A DNA stretch of 64,000 nucleotides from Proteus vulgaris (GTDB lineage Bacteria; Pseudomonadota; Gammaproteobacteria; Enterobacterales; Enterobacteriaceae). Position numbers and translations under genes: made by a program. Positions 37,547-47,131 of the stretch are shown here, in pieces (the first letter of the stretch is position 1; each line of letters begins with the position of its first letter). The notes below the pieces were generated by a model that saw nothing but the letters and a program-made list of their open reading frames with translations, was not told where the DNA came from and did not search any database. The stretch covers positions 2,207,501 through 2,271,500 of the forward strand of contig LR590468.1 of NCBI GenBank assembly GCA_901472505.1. Direction: 5' to 3'.

Positions 37547-37582
37547 TTATCTATTTTGTTTCCATGGAAACAAAATAGATAA
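37547..37582. promoter_or_regulatory. 36-bp perfect palindromic operator between the MFS and marR genes
   Basis: An uninterrupted palindrome centred on CCATGG at 37564/37565; the core is TTTTGTTTCCATGGAAAC. Half-sites GTTTCC and GGAAAC recur in a second site before marR. It lies where the MFS promoter must be. Confidence 0.85.
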
Positions 37583-37634
37583 TAGCGATATTTTGATTAT
37601 TGTAAATACTTTTGGTACTATTTTTTAAATATTT

Positions 37635-37646
37635 TTTCCAAGGAAA
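37635..37646. promoter_or_regulatory. Second MarR-type operator over the marR ribosome binding site
   Basis: TTTCCAAGGAAA is a perfect 12-bp palindrome sharing the half-site of the large upstream operator. It contains the AAGGAAA that serves as ribosome binding site for marR, suggesting autoregulation. Confidence 0.6.
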
Positions 37647-37650
37647 CAAA

Positions 37651-38118
37651 ATGGCAAAAGAGAATATAACAACACAAGACTTGTTAAACGGGTTAAGTGA
37701 TTTCTTGCATCTTAAAGATGAGTATGTTGATGAGGAGCATAAAAAAGTATTAGAAGAAAAGGGGTTAGAGAATTATTCACTCACTGAATTGCATGTTATT
37801 CATTGTATTGGTGAGGAGAGCATGAGAAATCTCACAACTATCAGTGAATATATGGCAATGACTCGAGGAGCTGTCTCAAAAATTTGTAGTCGGTTACAAA
37901 AGAAAGGTGCGATTGAAAAAATAAAATTGGCCGATAATCAAAAAGAGATCTTTTTTATCTTAACCTCGGAAGGAGAACGGCTTTTTCATGCGCATGAGGT
38001 GTTACATCAGCAATCTCAAGCAAGATGGTCTGCGTTATTTGAACAATATGATCAGCATGAAAAGCGGGCGATTAAACGCTTTTTTACTGATGTTGTGGCT
38101 CACTTTCGCCATTCGTAA
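37651..38118 (+). CDS. MarR-family transcriptional regulator
   Basis: A 155-residue winged-helix regulator. The DNA-binding core lies near residues 55-105: LTELHVIHCIGEE, TTISEYMAMTRGAVSKICSR (recognition helix) and LQKKGAIEKIKLADNQKEIF (wing). It probably represses the divergent MFS pump until it meets a ligand. The start MAKENITTQD at 37651 follows AAGGAAAC; an upstream in-frame start lies within the operator region. The inducer is unknown. Confidence 0.88.
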   Translation: MAKENITTQDLLNGLSDFLHLKDEYVDEEHKKVLEEKGLENYSLTELHVIHCIGEESMRNLTTISEYMAMTRGAVSKICSRLQKKGAIEKIKLADNQKEIFFILTSEGERLFHAHEVLHQQSQARWSALFEQYDQHEKRAIKRFFTDVVAHFRHS

Positions 38119-38171
38119 CCGATAAGCCTGAAAAGAAAACCCCCATACCGTGGGATATAGGGGCAAGATAA

Positions 38172-38924
38172 TTATTTCTTATCTGTAGCGATACGATTAC
38201 GGATATTATCCGCGCGCTCTTTTGATGGAGGGTGAGAGTCAAACATACTTGAATCACCACCACCTAATTTAGCGAGTTTCTCAAAGCCTGTCACTAAGCC
38301 CGCAGTATTAACACCACGTTTTTTCAGCAGATCGTAAGAGAAATTATCAGCTTCTGATTCTTGATGTTGTGAGAATTGGGCGTTAACTAATTTTTGACCC
38401 ATTTCCGCTAATTGAGAGCTACTTAGTTGTGCTGCAACTCCACCTGCCGATGCTGCTGCTGTACGTGCTGCGACTGTTGCATGTGCAACTTGAATGGCTT
38501 TACGAGTATGACCTAAGGCAACATGGCCCATCTCGTGACCTAAAACACCTTCGACTTCATTATCTGTCATTAGATCCATTAAACCACTGTAAACACGAAC
38601 ACAGCCATTAGCCATTGCCCATGCGTTCACATCTTTAGTCATGTAAACTTTGTAATTTACAGGTGTACCGTTAACTTCATTACCTAATGCTTTAGCGATG
38701 TTATTTAAGCGTTTGGTGTAGTTACTGTTTGCAGGTGCAACTTTATTTTGAGCATCCATCTCTTTACAAGCGTCATTTGTTAGCGCTTTGATATCATCAT
38801 CGCTTAATGTTGCTGCTTGAAAAAGTTGAGTACCCGATTGAGTCAGCATATCGGTATTGAGGTTTTGACAACCAGAGAGTAGTGCTGCTGATACCATCAC
38901 TGTAGCAAGTAATTTAATTTTCAT
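38172..38924 (-). CDS. loiP: M48 metalloprotease lipoprotein LoiP (YggG)
   Basis: A 250-residue protein with a lipoprotein signal (VSAALLSGC, lipobox Cys19) and the M48 zinc motif HEMGHVALGH near residue 130, with the third ligand in ESEAD. It follows E. coli LoiP (252 aa), including NYKVYMTKDVNAWAMANGCVRVYSGLMD. LoiP is an outer membrane protease linked to BepA and osmotic stress. It is convergent with marR. Confidence 0.92.
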   Translation of the reverse strand: MKIKLLATVMVSAALLSGCQNLNTDMLTQSGTQLFQAATLSDDDIKALTNDACKEMDAQNKVAPANSNYTKRLNNIAKALGNEVNGTPVNYKVYMTKDVNAWAMANGCVRVYSGLMDLMTDNEVEGVLGHEMGHVALGHTRKAIQVAHATVAARTAAASAGGVAAQLSSSQLAEMGQKLVNAQFSQHQESEADNFSYDLLKKRGVNTAGLVTGFEKLAKLGGGDSSMFDSHPPSKERADNIRNRIATDKK

Positions 38925-39423
38925 TTTTTAATTAAGTCCTTTTCTGCTTGGCAGTTTATATAATTGCAGATCAAATTCGAGCAGAAGAATAACAGTGCTT
39001 ATCTATTGGTGCAATATAGGTATTTTATGAAAAGGATATTAGATTAATATCTATTTTTTTCTTTTTGTAGCAAAAATGTATTATTTTTTCCATGCTTAAT
39101 ATGAGAGAAAAAAAACGGATTAATAATTTTAACTTGTTTAAAATTAAGAGAATTAATTAATAGACTCAGCTTTAGAAGATAAGCTTTATTGGTTAAATAT
39201 TATATAAATCATTTAATTGTACTCACATTAAGTGTCAGTAATCTTATTTTTTATTTATTTAGAGGAAGATCAAAGGAACACTGTATTTAGAGTGATTTTT
39301 TATTTGTTTAATTCTGACAAAATTTATATTTTTGACATTTATTGCTTTGGTTTAAATAAATAGCGATGCTCAACACATCGCTATTCAGATTAAACTGAAA
39401 GTGAATAAAATGATATCAATATC
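38925..39423. other. AT-rich intergenic region between ugpC and loiP
   Basis: About 500 bp with no gene. The right part holds the loiP promoter region only by position. The stem-loop after ugpC is listed separately. Nothing else was recognised. Confidence 0.55.
39355..39385 (-). terminator. Probable terminator of ugpBAEC
   Basis: Arms ATAGCGATG (39360-39368) and CATCGCTAT (39376-39384), followed on the minus strand by TTATTTAAA; the T-run is weak. Confidence 0.55.
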
Positions 39424-40524
39424 TTATGAAACCATTAATTCACTGATAAGCATAAAAGGGCGATTAATGCGTTTCCCCGTTTGCTCATCAAAGAAATGTA
39501 GGTTTTCAGGATGGATCGTAAGACCTATTTTATGACCAATATTAACACCATGATCGTTCGGTGCGCGAATAACGATAGATTGTTTTTGTTTGCCACAGGT
39601 AGTGGCATAAATTAAAACATCAGCACCTAATGCTTCAATAAATTCAACCTCAACATGAAAAAGAGCATGTTGATGGCTAATGAGTAAATGCTCAGGACGC
39701 AAACCTAATTTAATGGCTTGATAAGGAAGGTGCTGAGATGAAACAGGAATATGGCCATCCGCGACTTCAATCACACCATGATTAATCGGAGTGTCTAAAA
39801 TATTCATTGCAGGAGAACCCATAAAAGTGGCAACAAATACAGAGGCTGGGCTTTCGTAAATATCTAACGGGGTACCCACTTGTTCTATATTACCTTGATT
39901 TAGCACTACCAGCTTATCGGCTAATGTCATTGCTTCAACTTGATCATGTGTCACGTAAATTGAAGTTGTTGAGAGCTTTCGTTGTAGCTTTTTAATCTCT
40001 AGGCGCATTTGTACACGTAATTTTGCATCAAGGTTAGAGAGTGGCTCATCAAATAAAAAGACTTTAGGTTTACGGACAATCGCCCGGCCCATTGCCACTC
40101 GTTGTCGTTGTCCACCGGAGAGCTCTTTGGGTTTTCTATCAAGTAAATGGCTGATTTCCAGCATTTGAGCAGCATTTGCGACGAGTTCTTCAATCTTTGC
40201 TTTTGGTGTTTTTCGATTACGCAAGCCATATGCCATGTTGTTATAAACCGACATATGAGGGTAAAGGGCATAGTTTTGAAACACCATAGCGATATCACGC
40301 TCACTGGGTTCATGTTCATTAACACGCAAATGATCAATAAGTAAATCGCCTTGTGTAATGGTTTCTAACCCTGCAATCATTCGCAGTAATGTTGATTTGC
40401 CGCAGCCACTGGGGCCGACTAATACCACCATTTCACCTTGCTCAATAGAAAGATTTAATTTTGAAATGGCTTGATGCCCATTCGGATAACGTTTTTCTAA
40501 ATTAGTGAGAGTGACGGTTGTCAT
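39424..40524 (-). CDS. ugpC: sn-Glycerol-3-phosphate import ATP-binding protein UgpC
   Basis: A 366-residue ABC ATPase of the MalK type. Walker [10 protein letters not shown], signature [14 protein letters not shown], Walker [16 protein letters not shown], His switch THDQ; a C-terminal TOBE-type regulatory domain follows residue 240 with LRPEHLL. It powers uptake of glycerol-3-phosphate and glycerophosphodiesters. The start [16 protein letters not shown] at 40524, one base after the ugpE stop, fits E. coli UgpC; the upstream extension is rejected. Confidence 0.94.
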   Translation of the reverse strand: MTTVTLTNLEKRYPNGHQAISKLNLSIEQGEMVVLVGPSGCGKSTLLRMIAGLETITQGDLLIDHLRVNEHEPSERDIAMVFQNYALYPHMSVYNNMAYGLRNRKTPKAKIEELVANAAQMLEISHLLDRKPKELSGGQRQRVAMGRAIVRKPKVFLFDEPLSNLDAKLRVQMRLEIKKLQRKLSTTSIYVTHDQVEAMTLADKLVVLNQGNIEQVGTPLDIYESPASVFVATFMGSPAMNILDTPINHGVIEVADGHIPVSSQHLPYQAIKLGLRPEHLLISHQHALFHVEVEFIEALGADVLIYATTCGKQKQSIVIRAPNDHGVNIGHKIGLTIHPENLHFFDEQTGKRINRPFMLISELMVS

Positions 40525-40525
40525 G

Positions 40526-41374
40526 TTATTTCTCCGTATCAATAAAGCCTTTTACAAAGGCTCTTTGCATCAGAATGACGATAAAGACAGGAGGCAACAT
40601 CGCAATTAACGTGGTTGCCATAATTTTGTTCCATTCAATAACACCATCAGAAACCGCAACCATCTGTTTTATCCCCATCACAATAGTGTAGTAGTGGGTA
40701 TCTGTTGTGATCAGCATTGGCCAAAGATATTGATTCCAGCCATAAATAAATGTGATAACAAATAGGGCGGCAATATTGGTACGTGAAAGAGGAAGTAAGA
40801 TGGTGAAAAAGAATCTTATTGGGCCTGCGCCATCGATTTTAGCTGCTTCAATGAGCTCAGGAGTGATAGTAAGAAAGAATTGGCGGAATAAAAAAGTAGC
40901 GGTAGCACTGGCAATTAATGGAACTGTTAGTCCCGCATAAGAGTTCAGCATATTAAGGTTAGTGACAACCTCAAATGTTGGCATAATACGGACTTCAACA
41001 GGCAACATTAGCGTAAAAAAGATAGTCCAAAAGGCAAGCATACGACCAGGAAAGCGAAAAAATACGACAGCATAAGCCGATAAAATCGAAATCACTAATT
41101 TCCCGATGGTGATCACTAATGCCATAATTAGTGAATTCAACAACATACTGTTAATGGAAATAGCACTATTTTGTGTTGTACCTACTTGTGACAATAGTGT
41201 TTTAAAAATGCTTAAGCCTTCCGTACCGAACCAAAGGGGCGATCCTGTGGCAAACTCGGTATTTTGATGTGTTGTTGCGACAAGTGCTATCCAAACAGGG
41301 AATGCTACAGAAAGAATGCCAACAATGAGAATAAAGTGGCAAAAAGCATGAAATAAAGGTCTGCGTTCAACCAT
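40526..41374 (-). CDS. ugpE: sn-Glycerol-3-phosphate ABC permease UgpE
   Basis: A 282-residue permease (E. coli 281) with six predicted helices and the EAA-type loop LIEAAKIDGAGPIRFFFTILLP that contacts UgpC. It pairs with UgpA to form the inner membrane channel. It overlaps ugpA by one base (TGATG). Confidence 0.94.
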   Translation of the reverse strand: MVERRPLFHAFCHFILIVGILSVAFPVWIALVATTHQNTEFATGSPLWFGTEGLSIFKTLLSQVGTTQNSAISINSMLLNSLIMALVITIGKLVISILSAYAVVFFRFPGRMLAFWTIFFTLMLPVEVRIMPTFEVVTNLNMLNSYAGLTVPLIASATATFLFRQFFLTITPELIEAAKIDGAGPIRFFFTILLPLSRTNIAALFVITFIYGWNQYLWPMLITTDTHYYTIVMGIKQMVAVSDGVIEWNKIMATTLIAMLPPVFIVILMQRAFVKGFIDTEK

Positions 41375-42258
41375 CAGTAAGCCACCTTTTTCTCAACATA
41401 ACGAAATTGGATCACGGTTAATATCGCGACAATAAACATCAAAATAACGGATTGTGCTGCGGAGGAGCCTAAATCTAATCCCACAAAACCGTCGTTATAA
41501 ACTTTATACACTAAAGTTGATGTGCTACTGCCAGGGCCACCTTGTGTCATGGCATGGATAATGGCGAAAGTATCAAAAAAAGCGTAGGCAAAATTCACGA
41601 CCAGTAAGAAAAAAGTGGTCGGTGAAATGAGCGGGAAACTTATCGTTATAAAACGTTTAATAGGCCCGCTACCATCAATAGCGGCCGCTTCTAACAATGA
41701 TTTAGGAACAGATTGTAAGGCGGCGAGGAAAAACAAAAAGTTATAGCTCACTTGTTTCCAGGTTGCTGTTAAAATCACCATCCACATAGCGTGGTGTGTA
41801 TTAAGTACGGGATCCCAATTAATTCCTATTTTCTTTAATTGTTGGCTTAATACACCAATTGTGGGATCAAGCATAAATAACCAAAGGAAGCCGGCGATAA
41901 CCGGCGCAATGGCGTAGGGGGAAATTAATATCGTGCGATAAAACAGCTTACCTCGTAAAATTTGTTCGGCAATGCCGGCCAACACAAGTGCAGATAGCAT
42001 AGAAAGAAAGACAACACTGGTGCTAAAAATTAATGTCGTGATTAAACTGTCAAAATAGTAACGATTGCTAAATAAACGCTGAAAATTTTCGAAGCCGACA
42101 AACTCACTACTTAGGCCAAACGCATCTTCTAATTGAAATGACTGAAAGAAAGCTTGTCCTGCTGGCCAAATAAAAAAGATAAGCGTAATAGCCAATTGAG
42201 GAAAAATTAGCGCTAGAGGTAACCATTTTTGTTTAAAATAAATGGATTGAGAAGCCAT
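41374..42258 (-). CDS. ugpA: sn-Glycerol-3-phosphate ABC permease UgpA
   Basis: A 294-residue permease (E. coli 295), six predicted helices, with the EAA loop LLEAAAIDGSGPIKRFITISFP near residue 190. It forms the transport channel with UgpE. It lies 62 bp after ugpB in the Pho-type operon ugpBAEC. Confidence 0.94.
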   Translation of the reverse strand: MASQSIYFKQKWLPLALIFPQLAITLIFFIWPAGQAFFQSFQLEDAFGLSSEFVGFENFQRLFSNRYYFDSLITTLIFSTSVVFLSMLSALVLAGIAEQILRGKLFYRTILISPYAIAPVIAGFLWLFMLDPTIGVLSQQLKKIGINWDPVLNTHHAMWMVILTATWKQVSYNFLFFLAALQSVPKSLLEAAAIDGSGPIKRFITISFPLISPTTFFLLVVNFAYAFFDTFAIIHAMTQGGPGSSTSTLVYKVYNDGFVGLDLGSSAAQSVILMFIVAILTVIQFRYVEKKVAY

Positions 42259-42320
42259 ACAGTATCCAGTAAATCGATAAAAACAGAAGGCGAGTTGTTA
42301 AGCTCGCCTGATAAACGTGA

Positions 42321-43626
42321 TTATTGAGTCCGTTCAAAACGGCGTAATTGTTCATTTCCACGCTTGACAGCATTATCCAATGCAACTTGAGCGCTCTGTT
42401 TTCCTGACCATACTTTTTCTAACTCTTCATCAACAATTTCTCGTGTTTGCAGGAAATTACCGAAGCGTAATCCTTTGGAGTTTGCGGTAGGCTCTGAAGT
42501 TGTCATTTGCAAGATCGCGGTATCTGCTCCAGGGTTTTTCTGATAAAAACCTTGTTGTTGTGTCAACGCGTAAGCCGCTTTAGTGACAGGAAGGTAGCCA
42601 GTTGCTTGGTGCCAATCGGCTTGTACTTCGGGACTTGAAAGATAGGTAAAGAATTTTGCTACGCCATCATATTCTGCATCAGGACGCCCTGACATAACCC
42701 ATAACGATGCGCCCCCAATAATCGTATTGGCGGGTTTTTGTACAAGTGTATCGTCATAAGGTAATTGGCTAACACCAATATCAATTCCTTTCATATTCTC
42801 TTTAATACCCGCAAAACCGGCTGATGATTCCATCACCATGGCGCATTCTTGGGTATAAAATAGAGGCATAGAGTCGGACTGGCGTCCGCCATATTTGAAA
42901 ATGCCCGATTTAGACCAATCTGCCATTTGTTGAATATGCGCAACGAAAGGGGCTTTATTAAATAGGAAAGTAGTATCAAAGCCATCAAAACCATTATTTT
43001 TGGTAGCAATAGGTAAATTATTACGCGCCCCAAAGTTTTCTATTTGTGTCCATGATTGCCATGTGGTGGTAAAACCACATTTCACACCTGAGTCGAGTAA
43101 TTTTTGAGACACTGTCTCCATTTCTTTCCATGTTTTAGGAGGGTGATCTACACCTGCTTTTTTAAAGAGAGCCTTGTTGTAATAAAGGACGGGGGTTGAG
43201 CTATTAAAAGGCAGTGACATCATTTTGCCATCGCTGGTGGTGTAATAGCCCGTGACTGTAGATAAATAGCTATTAGGATCAAAAGGCTCGTTGGTTTTTT
43301 CCATTAATTGGTAAACAGGAAAAACCGCTTTTTTAGCGCCCATCATGCTGGCTGTACCAACTTCAAAAACTTGGACAATAGCGGGTTGGTTTTTTAGCGC
43401 GAAACGAAGCAACTGCGCTAGTCATGGTTTCGGCATAAGTGCCTTTATAAACAGGCTTTATTTCATATTCAGATTGGCTCGCATTAAAGTCAGATGCGAT
43501 TTGATTAACTTTCTGACCAAGCGCACCTCCCATTGCATGCCACCATTCAATTTGTGTTTTTGCGTGTGTAGGTGAAGCAAAGAGTGTCATCGCAACAGCA
43601 AGGCCCGTTATTGATTTTATCGACAT
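42321..43626 (-). CDS. ugpB: sn-Glycerol-3-phosphate-binding periplasmic protein UgpB (one frameshift)
   Basis: Corrected to about 434 residues (E. coli 438). The signal peptide is MSIKSITGLAVAMTLFASPTHA; the mature protein begins KTQIEWWHAMGGALG and includes VQVFEVGTASMMGAKKAVFPV and PFNSSTPVLYYNKALFKKAG. It binds glycerol-3-phosphate in the periplasm and delivers it to UgpAE. The frame breaks at a T6 run (43390-43395 on the plus strand); removing one base gives SFRAKNQPAIVQVFEVG, as in E. coli. Without correction the product would be an 87-residue fragment. Transcribed from a Pho-box promoter region shared with ugpQ. Confidence 0.92.
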
Positions 43627-43694
43627 GCAGTATTTCCTTTTAAATCGAGAGTTAAAGGTGCAATCTAGTTTGCGAATTACCCTAAATGTTATTT

Positions 43695-43712
43695 ATGACA
43701 AAGGGGTGACAA
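43695..43712 (-). promoter_or_regulatory. Pho box for ugpBAEC
   Basis: On the minus strand TTGTCACCCCTTTGTCAT holds two 7-bp repeats (TTGTCAC, TTGTCAT) with a 4-bp spacer, the 11-bp period of PhoB sites. It lies 69-86 bp upstream of ugpB. Confidence 0.8.
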
Positions 43713-43739
43713 TTAAATGAAGACTTATTGATGGTGTGA

Positions 43740-43757
43740 TTGTCAAATTGCTGTCAT
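43740..43757 (+). promoter_or_regulatory. Pho box for ugpQ
   Basis: TTGTCAAATTGCTGTCAT has repeats TTGTCAA and CTGTCAT spaced by 4 bp, the PhoB pattern. A further TTGTCAT half-site follows at 43764-43770. It faces ugpQ, whose start is 44 bp downstream. Confidence 0.8.
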
Positions 43758-43800
43758 AAATGGTTGTCATGATGTCGGCACAAATGAAAAGGAGAGAGAA

Positions 43801-44535
43801 ATGAAAATAGCTGCTCACCGAGGCTTTTCTGGAAAAGCCCCTGAAAATACGTTAGCTGCGTTTAAAATGGCGATTGATTTTGGGTGCGAATGGATTGAGA
43901 CGGATGTGCAATTAACGGCAGATTATGTTCCTGTGCTTATTCATGATAAAACGGTTAATCGCTGTACTAATGGGCAAGGTGCTGTGCGTTTTCATACCTT
44001 GGATGATCTGCATCATCTTGATGCGGGGAGTTGGTTTAGTTCGCTTTATCAAGGTGAGAAAATTCCCTCTTTAAGACAAGGATTACAGTTAATTAAGCGT
44101 TCAGGAACAAAACTGAATATCGAGCTGAAAACATGGCCAGATGATGATATTGAACGCTTATGTTTAGCGGTCTCTGACATGATAAAAAGCGCAGATATTC
44201 CAAATGAGCAAATTTTGTTTTCTTCTTTTGATACACAAGCTTTAATCGTGATGAAGCGATATCTACCTTTTATTCGAAGAGGGCAATTATGGGATGAGAT
44301 CCCCGCTAATGCGTTAGAAATATTAAAAGCCATTGATGGTTTTAGTGTGCATTGTAATTACAAATACCTCACACAAGAACAAGCGCAATGGTTAAAACAG
44401 GCCGGCTATGAAATTTATTGTTATACCCCGAATGATCCTGAAGAGGTAAAAGATTTTGAGCAATGGGGTGTTGATATGTTAATTACTGATATGCCTGATG
44501 TTTATCAACAGGATATTGATGATATAGCAAAATGA
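43801..44535 (+). CDS. ugpQ: Cytoplasmic glycerophosphodiester phosphodiesterase UgpQ
   Basis: A 244-residue GDPD enzyme (E. coli 247) without a signal peptide. Catalytic motifs are HRGFSGKAPENT, WIETDVQLTAD and PVLIHDKTVNRCTNG. It hydrolyses glycerophosphodiesters brought in by UgpBAEC, giving glycerol-3-phosphate and an alcohol. In E. coli it is the last gene of ugpBAECQ; here it is divergent from ugpB with its own Pho box. AAGGAGAGAG precedes the ATG. Confidence 0.95.
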   Translation: MKIAAHRGFSGKAPENTLAAFKMAIDFGCEWIETDVQLTADYVPVLIHDKTVNRCTNGQGAVRFHTLDDLHHLDAGSWFSSLYQGEKIPSLRQGLQLIKRSGTKLNIELKTWPDDDIERLCLAVSDMIKSADIPNEQILFSSFDTQALIVMKRYLPFIRRGQLWDEIPANALEILKAIDGFSVHCNYKYLTQEQAQWLKQAGYEIYCYTPNDPEEVKDFEQWGVDMLITDMPDVYQQDIDDIAK

Positions 44536-44854
44536 AAAGGCACTAACTATCCCGCTTATTTGTATTGAATAAGGCGTGATCTGTTGGATGACGCCTTTTA
44601 TCTCCTTTCTTCCTCATTCTATTTACTGAAATTAAATAAGAGAAATATTGAGTAATAGATGTTTTATTTACATTCTCTGCTATTATCCTGCGCAATTAAT
44701 GAATAGATATTGTTCAATACGATAATATTTATCTCATTAAAAGATAAAAATGGGGAGCGTGGTTAACGATATGGTGACCAGATTAATCCAACTTCTGAAA
44801 GTGGAGGTGAGTTATTTCTACTTTAATTGCCAATAATATGACTGAGAGTGAAAT
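44536..44854. other. ugpQ-arcC intergenic region with a possible 21-codon leader ORF
   Basis: 319 bp holding the ugpQ terminator and the arcC leader. A short ORF (44771-44836, MVTRLIQLLKVEVSYFYFNC then Q and stop) lies just before arcC, but its GGGGAG is 14 bases from the ATG and no homologue is known. Small inverted repeats (AAAGTGG with CTACTTT) surround its end. I could not match the leader to a known riboswitch. Confidence 0.35.
44570..44600 (+). terminator. Terminator of ugpQ
   Basis: Arms AAGGCGT (44571-44577) and ACGCCTT (44591-44597) followed by TTTATC. Confidence 0.65.
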
Positions 44855-45802
44855 ATGAAAGAACTCGTTGTTGTTGCCATTGGAGGCAACAGTATTATTA
44901 AAGACAATGCCAGCCAGTCTATCGCTCATCAAGAACAAGCAGTACAAGAGGTTGCGGCCCATATTAGTGATATGGTGGCTGAAGGGTATAATATTGTTCT
45001 TACTCATGGTAACGGGCCACAAGTCGGGCTTGATTTACGCCGTGCGGAAGTTGCCCATGTACAAGAAGGTTTACCATTAACACCATTAGCCAATTGTGTT
45101 GCAGACACACAAGGGGGTATTGGTTATTTAATACAACAAGCGTTAACCAATCAGCTTCGTGTTCAACAAAATAAACAAGCTATTACCATTATCTCGCAAG
45201 TTGAAGTGAATAAAAACGATCCTAATTTTGTTTCTCCGACAAAACCTATCGGTGCTTTTTTTTCTGAGAAAGAAATGGTGCAATTACAACAAGAAAACCC
45301 TCAATGGCATTTTGTTGAAGATTCTGGTCGAGGATATCGCCGTGTTGTTGCCTCTCCAATTCCACAACATGTGATTGAATCTAAGGCAATTAAGTCACTA
45401 TCAGAATGTGGCTATGTCGTGATTGCTGTAGGGGGGGGCGGTATTCCAGTTATCAAGAATGAACATGGTAATTACCAAAGTGTTGATGCGGTTATTGATA
45501 AAGATCTGTCCTCAACATTACTAGCAAAAGAATTACATGCAGATATTCTTATCATCACAACAGGCGTTGAAAAAGTCTGCATTCATTTCGGAAAACCAGA
45601 ACAAAAAGCATTAGGTGAAACCTCGGTTGAAGAAATGACCCAATATATGCATGAGGGGCATTTTCCACCAGGCAGTATGCTTCCTAAAATCGAAGCGAGT
45701 TTGTCATTTTTAGCAGCTGGCGGGAAACGTGTGATTATCACAACGCCAGAAAAATTGGCTTCAGCCTTAAAAGGTGAAACAGGAACGCATATTGTTGCTT
45801 AA
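44855..45802 (+). CDS. arcC: Carbamate kinase
   Basis: A 315-residue amino-acid kinase family enzyme. VVVAIGGNSI is the N-terminal nucleotide loop, VLTHGNGPQVG follows, VIAVGGGGIPV lies near residue 190 and DAVIDKDLSSTLLAKEL near 212, all typical of carbamate kinase. It converts carbamoyl phosphate and ADP to ATP, CO2 and ammonia in arginine or ureido-compound fermentation. No arcA/arcB or allantoin genes are adjacent, so it stands alone here. A strong terminator follows 36 bp downstream. Confidence 0.93.
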   Translation: MKELVVVAIGGNSIIKDNASQSIAHQEQAVQEVAAHISDMVAEGYNIVLTHGNGPQVGLDLRRAEVAHVQEGLPLTPLANCVADTQGGIGYLIQQALTNQLRVQQNKQAITIISQVEVNKNDPNFVSPTKPIGAFFSEKEMVQLQQENPQWHFVEDSGRGYRRVVASPIPQHVIESKAIKSLSECGYVVIAVGGGGIPVIKNEHGNYQSVDAVIDKDLSSTLLAKELHADILIITTGVEKVCIHFGKPEQKALGETSVEEMTQYMHEGHFPPGSMLPKIEASLSFLAAGGKRVIITTPEKLASALKGETGTHIVA

Positions 45803-45837
45803 TCATCTCCATTAGTCGTGTTCAATTATATCTTTGA

Positions 45838-45880
45838 TAAGCGCCTTATCTGTAAAAAGTTAGGCGCTTATTTTATTTTT
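45838..45880. terminator. Bidirectional terminator between arcC and the NimT-type gene
   Basis: Arms TAAGCGCCTTA and TTAGGCGCTTA, followed by TTTTATTTTT on the plus strand; the genes converge here. Confidence 0.85.
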
Positions 45881-45890
45881 AATGGATGAT

Positions 45891-47082
45891 TTAAATAGTG
45901 TGATTGGCAGGATAAGCTTTCGCATAATTTCGTGGATTGAGTCGTAAAAATAATCCTATCGTAATAATGACTAAAATGGCATGAAATGCCCACGCATAAG
46001 TAAAGCTTCCATCAGGTTGGCGCAATAGTACAGCAACCAATGGCCCAAATGCGGCAATAATAAAACCGCCACCTTGCATTAATGCTGATAGTGCACCAGC
46101 TTGTGCCGGATCAGGGATGTGATCGAGTGCGACGATCATCATCATGGAAAAACATCCTCCTAAGCCACAGCCTAAGAAAATACTCCAAAGATAAGGGGCA
46201 CTCATAGGGATCGTCATTATTGAGCCAAATCCGATAAATTGGCTTAGTAATGTTAGCATCAGCCAAAAACGCCGATCGTGATTTTTAGCCGCTAAGAATG
46301 GAATGATTAATGCTGCCGATGCTTGAAAAAGGGAAAGAATAGCAACAAGAGAGCCACTTTGGGCACTTGGCATTCCTAGCGATTGATAAAAAGGTGCTAG
46401 CCATGTCACCACCGAAGCATATCCCGCATTAACACAACCAAATCCTAAGATAAGTAACCCTGTTCTAGGTCGCCAGATCAAGGTATTTAGTGATATTTTA
46501 TTGGCAGAGGTGTTGCTATTTTTAATAGAAAAAAGAATAGCAATAAATGCAAAGCTAGCAGGAAGGGCAAACCACGCCAAAGCACTTTGCCAATGACCAT
46601 TGGGGGGCTGTGAGAAGAGGAGAAAGTTGTGCACCTAGTGCACCTCCTCCCATTAGCATGGCGGAATATAGCCCCATCATGACAGGTGTTCTATTTCCAA
46701 ACCATCCTTTAATAATGCCAGGAAATACTGCTTGAATATAGGCGACACTTAACCCACAAAAGAGTGCAGTCAGTAATAGTTGATGGCCATCAGACACAAA
46801 AGCACGAGAAAATGAGCCGATAAGCAACATTAACATTGCGACTAAAAGCCCTTTACGTACTTGAATATAAGGTTGTAAAAAAGGAACGATTAACGCGCCT
46901 ATTCCCATTAACAGCATGGGCAATAGTGTGAGTAATGAGACTTGGCTATAACTCATACCTGTTGAGGCAATAATATTATCAATAACAGGGCCAGGGCCGG
47001 TTAAAAAAGGGCGTAAGTTTATCCCGACTAAAATAATCGTCAGGACAATCTGCCATGTTTTTTTTCGTGGTAAGGCAGTCAT
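45891..47082 (-). CDS. CynX/NimT-family MFS exporter (one frameshift)
   Basis: Corrected to about 396 residues with twelve predicted helices. The start MTALPRKKTWQIVLTIILVG and the stretch GINLRPFLTGPGPVIDNI mark the CynX/NimT group (cyanate and 2-nitroimidazole transporters). The frame breaks at a G6 run (46602-46607 on the plus strand); removing one base gives LTAPNGHWQSALAWFALP. The substrate is not known; NimT of E. coli exports 2-nitroimidazole. No AraC-type regulator is adjacent, but a long palindrome lies just upstream. Start chosen from AGAGAATTACC and the family N-terminus. Confidence 0.8.
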
Positions 47083-47102
47083 GGTAATTCTCTGATAAAC
47101 AT

Positions 47103-47131
47103 AAATATTGTCTATTGTATAGACAATATTT
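47103..47131. promoter_or_regulatory. Perfect palindromic operator upstream of the NimT-type exporter
   Basis: Arms of 13 bp (AAATATTGTCTAT and ATAGACAATATTT) around TGT, 21 bp before the start codon. The core TTGTATAGACAA resembles operators of GntR/HutC regulators. No regulator gene is next to it, so the binder must be encoded elsewhere. Confidence 0.65.

Noticed and set aside
44700..44854. Riboswitch (guanidine or other) before arcC
   Set aside because: No ACGR loops, no ykkC-type core and no clear aptamer match; only small inverted repeats are visible.
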